Shown: one piece after another, positions 59,148 through 64,000 of the stretch
How the letters are laid out: each line of letters begins with the position of its first letter
Numbering within the stretch: the stretch's first letter is position 1
From: Xaviernesmea rhizosphaerae
GTDB taxonomy: Bacteria; Pseudomonadota; Alphaproteobacteria; Rhizobiales; Rhizobiaceae
Reading direction: 5' to 3'
Length of the DNA stretch: 64,000 nucleotides
NCBI RefSeq assembly: GCF_001938945.1
Contig: NZ_MKIO01000024.1
Span: 186,001 to 250,000 of the forward strand
Position numbers and translations under genes: made by a program
Notes under the pieces: generated by a model
The model's database searches: none
Told to the model about the DNA's origin: nothing
Seen by the model: the letters and a program-made list of their open reading frames with translations, nothing else

Positions 59148-60947
59148 ATGATCAAAATCCTGTTCTACGTCCTGATCGTCCTCGGCCTGGCTGCCGGCTT
59201 TTCCTGGCTGGCCGACCGCCCTGGCGACGTGACGCTGGTCTTCGATGGCCAGCGCATAGAAACCAGCCTGGTGGTGGCGGCCGCCGCGCTCATCCTGCTT
59301 GTGGTTGCGATCATCGTGGCCATCTGGCTCGTGCGCACGCTCATCGGCTCGCCCGGTGCCGTCAGCCGCTTCTGGCGCCGGCGCCGGCGCGATCGCGGCT
59401 ATGAGGCGCTGTCTGCCGGCCTGGTGGCGGCCGGATCCGGCGATGCCGTGCAGGCCCGCAAGATGGGCGCCAAGGCGCGCAGCCTTCTCGGCGCGCGGCG
59501 CGAGCCGCTGGTGCATCTCCTGGAAGCGCAGACGGCGCTGCTCGACGGCCGGCACGACGATGCCCGCCGCGCCTTCGAGGTCATGTCCGAGCAGGACGAG
59601 ACCAAGGCGCTGGGTCTGCGCGGTCTTTATCTCGAAGCCAAGCGGCTGGGGGCCGACGAGGCGGCCCGCCAATATGCCGCAAAGGCAGCCGAAGGCGCGC
59701 CGCAGCTCGGCTGGGCCGTTCTGGCCACGCTGGACGAGCGCGCGCGCGCCGGCGACTGGGACGAGGCGCTGCGCCTTCTCGAAGTCAGCCGTCGCCACCG
59801 CGCGATCGACAAGCGCGAATTCCGCCACAAGCGGGCGACGCTCCTGACCGCGCGGGCCCGCGCCGAAATGGACAATGATCCGCGCACCGCGCGCGACGAT
59901 GCCCTGACCGCGCTGAAACTCGATCCGGGTCTCGTGCCCGCTGCGGTGGTCGCCGCGAGCGTCTTCTACCGGCAGAGCAGCCCGCGCCGCGCCGCGAGCG
60001 TGCTCGAACGATCCTGGCGACACATGCCGCATCCCGATGTGGCAGAGACCTATCTGCGCGCCCGCTCTGGCGAAAGCGCGCTCGACCGGCTGAAGCGCGC
60101 CCGCAAACTGGAGGCGATCCGGCCGGGCAATCCGGTCGCGCTGCTGGCGGTGGCAAAGAGCGCGCTCGAGGCGCGCGACCTCCAGCTGGCGCGCGAAAAG
60201 GCGGAAGCGGCTGCCCGGCTCGAGCCGACGGAATCCGTGTTCCTGCTGCTGGCCGATATCGAGCAGGTGGAAACCAATGATGACGGCCGCATCCGCCACT
60301 GGATGACGCAGGCGCTGAAAAGCCTGCCCGACCCGGTCTGGACGGCCGATGGGCTGACCTCGCAGGAATGGCTGCCGGTTCATCCGGTGACCGGCGCGCT
60401 CGGCGTGTTTGAGTGGAAGCGGCCGACCCGCGCCTTTTCCGGCCGGATCGAGGAAGGACGCGCGCTGTCGGGCGAGGAGGCGATCCGTTCGCTGCCGCCG
60501 CTGACGCCGGCGGCAAAGACGCCTTATGCCGCGCCGCAGCCGGCCGAGACGCGTGCGACCAGTGAGGTGGCGAAGGGCGAGCACGTAGCATCCGCGCCGG
60601 CGCCTGCTGAAAAGGAGCCGGCCGCACCTTCTACCGCACCCAAGCCGCAGGAGCCGGCCGCCAAGCCGGTTGCAGCCGTGCCCGTGCCGAGCGAATCGGT
60701 GATCGTCCCCGAGCCGGCCCCCGCTGCCGAGCCCGTGGGCAAGCCTGCCGTGGATCCTGCTGCCAAGGCCGCTCCTGCGCAGCTGAAGCCGCAGCCGGCG
60801 CAGCCCTATGATGTGCCCTCACGCCGCGATGGGCAGGGCGGATCGAAGAATGGCGCGCCTGTGGAGCCGTTTTTTGGCCGGCCGCCGGATGATCCTGGCG
60901 TTCGGACGGAAAAACCGCTTGAAAATGCATCCATGCGTCTGTTCTGA
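59148..60947 (+). CDS. hemY: HemY protein (heme biosynthesis-associated)
   Basis: Inner-membrane protein of 599 residues of uncertain role in tetrapyrrole handling. The N-terminus has two transmembrane helices at about residues 4-20 (FYVLIVLGLAAGF) and 42-64 (VVAAAALILLVVAIIVAIW), and the HemY_N domain with TPR-like repeats follows (about residues 75-360). The C-terminal 150 residues are rich in Ala, Pro and Lys and are probably disordered. It is 13 bases after the Mic60-like gene. This HemY is not the protoporphyrinogen oxidase that shares its name. Confidence 0.9.
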   Translation: MIKILFYVLIVLGLAAGFSWLADRPGDVTLVFDGQRIETSLVVAAAALILLVVAIIVAIWLVRTLIGSPGAVSRFWRRRRRDRGYEALSAGLVAAGSGDAVQARKMGAKARSLLGARREPLVHLLEAQTALLDGRHDDARRAFEVMSEQDETKALGLRGLYLEAKRLGADEAARQYAAKAAEGAPQLGWAVLATLDERARAGDWDEALRLLEVSRRHRAIDKREFRHKRATLLTARARAEMDNDPRTARDDALTALKLDPGLVPAAVVAASVFYRQSSPRRAASVLERSWRHMPHPDVAETYLRARSGESALDRLKRARKLEAIRPGNPVALLAVAKSALEARDLQLAREKAEAAARLEPTESVFLLLADIEQVETNDDGRIRHWMTQALKSLPDPVWTADGLTSQEWLPVHPVTGALGVFEWKRPTRAFSGRIEEGRALSGEEAIRSLPPLTPAAKTPYAAPQPAETRATSEVAKGEHVASAPAPAEKEPAAPSTAPKPQEPAAKPVAAVPVPSESVIVPEPAPAAEPVGKPAVDPAAKAAPAQLKPQPAQPYDVPSRRDGQGGSKNGAPVEPFFGRPPDDPGVRTEKPLENASMRLF

Positions 60948-61004
60948 TATCGCAACCGCGAAGGGCCCCAGCCAGAGGGGCCGGCGGAACGGTCAGAGGC
61001 ATGA

Positions 61005-61493
61005 ATGTTTGAACGCTTGCGTCACTTTATCGACAGCCTCACGGGTCCGGCAGCGCCGGGCCCGCTTTTGTCCGAGGACTATCGCGTCGCCATCATCGCT
61101 CTCTGCCTCCAGGTGATGGAGGCCGACGGCATCGTCAGCGCGGCGGAGCAGGCGGTGATGCGCCAGAAGGTGATGGAGGCCTACCAGCTCGACGCGCCGA
61201 CCTTCGAGGCGCTGCTGGCCGCCGGCGAGAGCGCCGAAAGCGTGGCGATCGACTATTTCCGCTTCACCTCCGAGATCAAACGGCATCTGGACGAGGACCA
61301 GTGCGTGGCCCTGATCGGCATGCTCTGGGAGATCGTCTATGCCGATGGCAGCCGCAGCGAGATGGAGGATCACGTGATCTGGCGGGTGGCCGATCTCCTT
61401 GGCGTGTCCGGCCGAGACCGGATCATGAAACGGCAGGAGGCCGCCCGCACGCATGAGCATGCCGAGGACGATTCCAGCCTCGTACAACAATAA
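61005..61493 (+). CDS. TerB family protein
   Basis: A 162-residue all-helical protein of the TerB (tellurite resistance B) family, DUF533-like. Two acidic metal-binding repeats are seen: MEADGIVSAAEQAVMRQKVME and YADGSRSEMEDHVIWRVADLLG. No other ter genes are present, so resistance to tellurite is not implied. It lies 57 bases after hemY in the same direction. In related genomes a TerB-like gene often sits here, so it may belong to the heme/membrane unit. Confidence 0.88.
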   Translation: MFERLRHFIDSLTGPAAPGPLLSEDYRVAIIALCLQVMEADGIVSAAEQAVMRQKVMEAYQLDAPTFEALLAAGESAESVAIDYFRFTSEIKRHLDEDQCVALIGMLWEIVYADGSRSEMEDHVIWRVADLLGVSGRDRIMKRQEAARTHEHAEDDSSLVQQ

Positions 61494-61541
61494 AAGGGGC
61501 CGTGCCGGCGCGGGCCGACGGCACGGGCGGAAAGGACCGCC

Positions 61542-62291
61542 ATGACGCGCAAGACCATCGATAGCGGGCAAAGACCGGGCAAGCGGCCTGTTCTTGCCGT
61601 GCTGCATCAGGAGCGCTCCAGCGCCGGCCGTGTCGGCCAGATCCTGGCCGAACGGGGCTTTGCGCTCGACATCCGCCGCCCGGCGCTGGGCGATCCCTTG
61701 CCGCAGACGCTGGCCGGTCATTCAGGCGCGATCGTCTTCGGCGGTCCGATGAGCGCCAATGATCCCGACCCCTTCATCCGCGCGGAAATCGACTTCATCG
61801 GCGTGGCGCTGAAGGAAAATGCGCCGTTTCTCGGCATCTGCCTGGGCGCGCAGATGCTTGTGCGCCAGCTCGGCGGGCTGGTGGCGCCGCATCCCGACGG
61901 GCTGACGGAGATTGGCTGGTATCCGCTGGAGGCCACCGAGCGCGGCCGCCAGATCCTGCCGGCCTGGCCTGCCATGGTCTATCATTTCCATCGCGAGGGT
62001 TTCGCGCTGCCCGAGGGCGCCGAGCGGCTGGCCACGGCCGAGCACTATCCGAACCAAGCCTTCCGCTATGGCGAGAACGCCTGGGGCATCCAGTTTCACG
62101 GCGAGCTGACGCGGGCGATGATGCATCGCTGGGTCGTCTACGGCGCCAGCCGCTTCGAGCTCCCCAATGCCCAGCTCGGCGCACGGCATCTGGAAGGCCG
62201 GTTCGACTACGACGCCCCCCTGCGGCAGTTCATGGAGAGCTTCCTGCAGCTGGTCTTCGAGCGGGCAGAGGCTGGCTGCGCCGCCGCCTGA
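61542..62291 (+). CDS. Class I glutamine amidotransferase-like protein
   Basis: GATase class I domain of 249 residues, without a synthetase domain. The catalytic triad is Cys100 in GICLGAQML, with His186 and Glu188 in IQFHGELT. It resembles the GMP synthase-like and gamma-glutamyl-hydrolase-like single-domain proteins. The first 15 residues are basic and may not all be used. The substrate is unknown. It lies 48 bases after the TerB gene. Confidence 0.88.
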   Translation: MTRKTIDSGQRPGKRPVLAVLHQERSSAGRVGQILAERGFALDIRRPALGDPLPQTLAGHSGAIVFGGPMSANDPDPFIRAEIDFIGVALKENAPFLGICLGAQMLVRQLGGLVAPHPDGLTEIGWYPLEATERGRQILPAWPAMVYHFHREGFALPEGAERLATAEHYPNQAFRYGENAWGIQFHGELTRAMMHRWVVYGASRFELPNAQLGARHLEGRFDYDAPLRQFMESFLQLVFERAEAGCAAA

Positions 62292-62365
62292 CGGAGAGGG
62301 TTGAACATCTGCCGAGCTGGAGGGCCTGTCATGGATTCTTCGCCTCTCCATCGTAAGGCGGGACC

Positions 62366-62848
62366 ATGATCGATCTTTCCCCCGATGCGCAGCTTGCCGA
62401 CACGTTGAGGCAACTGGCGGCCTGCCTCAACCAGACGGGCGCCCCCTGGATGATCTTCGGCGGCGCCGCCATGGTGCTGCACGGGCTGGAGCCTGGCCCG
62501 GTCAAGGATATCGATGTTATCCTCTCTCAGGAAACCGCAGCGGCCCTGGCCGCGCGCCATGGCTGGTCCAATCAGGCCGATGGCACGTCGGCGCTGTTTC
62601 GCTCCGCCGTGCTCTTGAGGCCGGATTTTGGGCCCATTCCCGTCGAGCTGCTCGGCGGCTTTCAAATCCGGACGCAGGATGGATGGACGGCCGTTGAGAG
62701 CGGCGGCAGCCAGCCGATGCGGCTGGGCGGCGAGACGCTGCACGTTGCCGAGGCGCGCAGGCTTTCGGCCCTCTTCAGGCTCTGCGGCCGGCCGAAGGAT
62801 ATCCGGCGCGCCGCCATGCTCGACGCGCGCGCAGAGCGTGCCGACTGA
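62366..62848 (+). CDS. Nucleotidyltransferase-fold hypothetical protein
   Basis: A 160-residue protein with the start of a nucleotidyltransferase fold: WMIFGGAAMVLHG, where GG is the loop, and KDIDVILS with the metal-binding Asp pair DxD. This resembles the minimal nucleotidyltransferase or AbiEii-like families, but no partner gene (HEPN or AbiEi) lies beside it. It could also be a solitary housekeeping enzyme. The gene converges on the MFS transporter, with adjacent stops. Confidence 0.7.
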   Translation: MIDLSPDAQLADTLRQLAACLNQTGAPWMIFGGAAMVLHGLEPGPVKDIDVILSQETAAALAARHGWSNQADGTSALFRSAVLLRPDFGPIPVELLGGFQIRTQDGWTAVESGGSQPMRLGGETLHVAEARRLSALFRLCGRPKDIRRAAMLDARAERAD

Positions 62849-64000
62849 TCAGCCCTTCTGGCCCTCGGGCACGTCGAGTGTCTGGATCTGGCGCAGCTTG
62901 GGGAAGCCGAGCGCCCAGAGCACGGAGACGACCAGCGTGCCGAAGCCGCCGATGACCACGGCCGGCACCGCGCCGAAGGCCGAGGCCATCATGCCCGCGC
63001 GGAATTCGCCGAGCTCGTTGGAGGCGCCGACGAAGACCATGTTGACGGCGTTGACCCGCCCGCGCAGCTCGTCCGGCGTCCAGAGCATGATCAGCGTCTC
63101 GCGCACATAGACCGAGACCATGTCGGCGGCGCCGATCAGGATGAGGGCCGCGATCGACAGCCAGGGCGTGGCCGAGAGGCCGAAGACCACCGTGCCCAGG
63201 CCGAACAGGGCGACGCCGACAAACATCATGAGGCCGGCATGGCTGCGGATCGGATGGGCGGCGAGGAACAGCGCCATGGAAACCGCGCCGATGCCGGGCG
63301 CCGCGCGCAGCAGCCCCAGCCCCCAGGGCCCGAGCGACAGCACGTCGCGGGCGAAGACGGGCATCAGCGCCACCGCGCCGCCGAGCAGCACGGCGAACAG
63401 ATCGAGCGAGATCGCGCCCAGAACGACCTTCTCGCTGACGATATAGCGGAAGCCGGCGGTGATGGTCTGCCAGTTCTGCGCCTTGCCCGCCGAACGCTGC
63501 GCGGGCTTCGGGATGGCGAAGACCATGATGGCCGAGGCGAGGAAGAAGGCGACGGCGACCATATAGGGAATGGCCGGCCCGAGCGCATAGATCAGGCCAC
63601 CGGCCACGGGGCCGACGATCATCGCGGTCTGCCAGGAGGAGGAGTTCCAGGCGATGGCGCTCGGCAGATCCTCCGGCGGCACCAGATTGGGCGCCAGCGA
63701 ATTGGCGGCCGGCCCGAGAAAGGCGCGTTCGATGCCGAAGATCAGGAGCACGGCATAGACCGGCAAAGGCGAAAACAGGCCAGATAGCGTCAAGGCCAGC
63801 AGGGCGCCGGCGCACAGCATGCTGACCACCATGCAGATCCCCATGATGACCCGGCGGTTGAAGCGGTCGGCGGCGCTGCCCGTTACCAGGATCAAGGCGA
63901 GCGAGGGCAGGAACTGCACCAGGCCGATCAGGCCGAGATCGAAGGGATCCTTGGTCAGGTCGTAGATCTGCCAGCCGACGGAGACGCTGACGATCTGCAC
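62849..64000 (-). CDS. MFS transporter, EntS-like (start beyond window)
   Basis: Major facilitator superfamily protein, at least 383 residues; the frame is open through base 64000, so the N-terminus lies outside. Many hydrophobic helices are seen, and the loop GSAADRFNRRVIMG is the motif A-like segment between helices 2 and 3. The C-terminal half contains MSVYVRETLIMLWTPDELRGRVNAVNMV, typical of the DHA3/EntS group of exporters. It is probably a drug or siderophore exporter; the substrate is unknown. Confidence 0.88.
   Translation of the reverse strand: MQIVSVSVGWQIYDLTKDPFDLGLIGLVQFLPSLALILVTGSAADRFNRRVIMGICMVVSMLCAGALLALTLSGLFSPLPVYAVLLIFGIERAFLGPAANSLAPNLVPPEDLPSAIAWNSSSWQTAMIVGPVAGGLIYALGPAIPYMVAVAFFLASAIMVFAIPKPAQRSAGKAQNWQTITAGFRYIVSEKVVLGAISLDLFAVLLGGAVALMPVFARDVLSLGPWGLGLLRAAPGIGAVSMALFLAAHPIRSHAGLMMFVGVALFGLGTVVFGLSATPWLSIAALILIGAADMVSVYVRETLIMLWTPDELRGRVNAVNMVFVGASNELGEFRAGMMASAFGAVPAVVIGGFGTLVVSVLWALGFPKLRQIQTLDVPEGQKG

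Noticed and set aside
61501-61526. Short inverted repeat CCGTGCCG / CGGCACGG between the TerB and amidotransferase genes as a terminator
   Set aside because: The stem is only 8 bp with a long loop and no T run, so I did not list it.

Overview
The window reads as chromosomal core DNA of a high-GC alphaproteobacterium of the order Hyphomicrobiales, most likely the family Rhizobiaceae (Rhizobium/Agrobacterium type). The evidence is the linked set mdh-sucCDAB-(MAPEG, LysE, SDR)-lpdA, the F1 ATP synthase operon atpHAGDC next to priA, an RpoH2-type sigma-32, an Omp19/AprI-Inh lipoprotein, the hemC-hemD-Mic60-hemY cluster, and six copies of a roughly 100-bp two-palindrome repeat of the RIME type found between rhizobial genes. 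The genus cannot be fixed from the sequence alone.

Layout. 1-1286: 3' part of hemN, cut by the window edge. 1.3-9.7 kb: a small unknown gene, then pbpC and a large alpha-2-macroglobulin gene, transcribed on the minus strand as a peptidoglycan-repair and protease-trap pair. 10.4-18.1 kb: an FAD/NAD(P)-binding protein, rpoH2, a GNAT acetyltransferase, ppa, a divergent Lrp regulator and saccharopine/lysine-dehydrogenase pair, and a mannose-1-phosphate guanylyltransferase. 18.4-23.7 kb: atpHAGDC. 24.1-32.9 kb: DUF4345 protein, priA, an SMC-like ATPase, a PlsC-like acyltransferase, xerC, a TraB/GumN protein, a DUF2867 protein and cytochrome b561. 33.1-44.4 kb: the TCA block mdh, sucC, sucD, sucA, sucB, MAPEG, LysE, SDR, lpdA. 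44.6-50.9 kb: zapE, an Omp19-like lipoprotein, and sdhCDAB with a VapBC toxin-antitoxin pair lodged between sdhA and sdhB. 51.2-55.6 kb: a secreted unknown protein, a methyltransferase, EVE and YciI proteins, gpsA, tsaD. 55.8-64 kb: hemC, hemD, Mic60-like, hemY, TerB, a class I glutamine amidotransferase, a nucleotidyltransferase-fold protein, and an MFS transporter cut by the right edge.

How the parts work together. Most of the window is central energy metabolism: 2-oxoglutarate dehydrogenase with its E3, succinyl-CoA synthetase, succinate dehydrogenase, malate dehydrogenase and ATP synthase, plus heme synthesis (hemN, hemC, hemD, hemY) that supplies the cytochromes. Envelope functions (pbpC/alpha-2-macroglobulin, Omp19-like lipoprotein, manC, acyltransferase, Mic60) and stress or cell-cycle control (rpoH2, candidate CtrA boxes) are interleaved.

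The most notable non-routine signals are the VapBC pair inside the sdh operon, an exact EcfG/RpoE2-type promoter upstream of rpoH2, two exact TTAA-N7-TTAA CtrA-type boxes (one upstream of the Omp19-like gene), the uniform orientation of all six RIME-like repeats, a second 121-bp element with 13-bp perfect terminal inverted repeats at 52547-52667, and strong GC-rich hairpins at several operon junctions. No tRNA, rRNA, CRISPR array, prophage or insertion sequence was seen. All family assignments come from reading motifs by eye; no database search was run.
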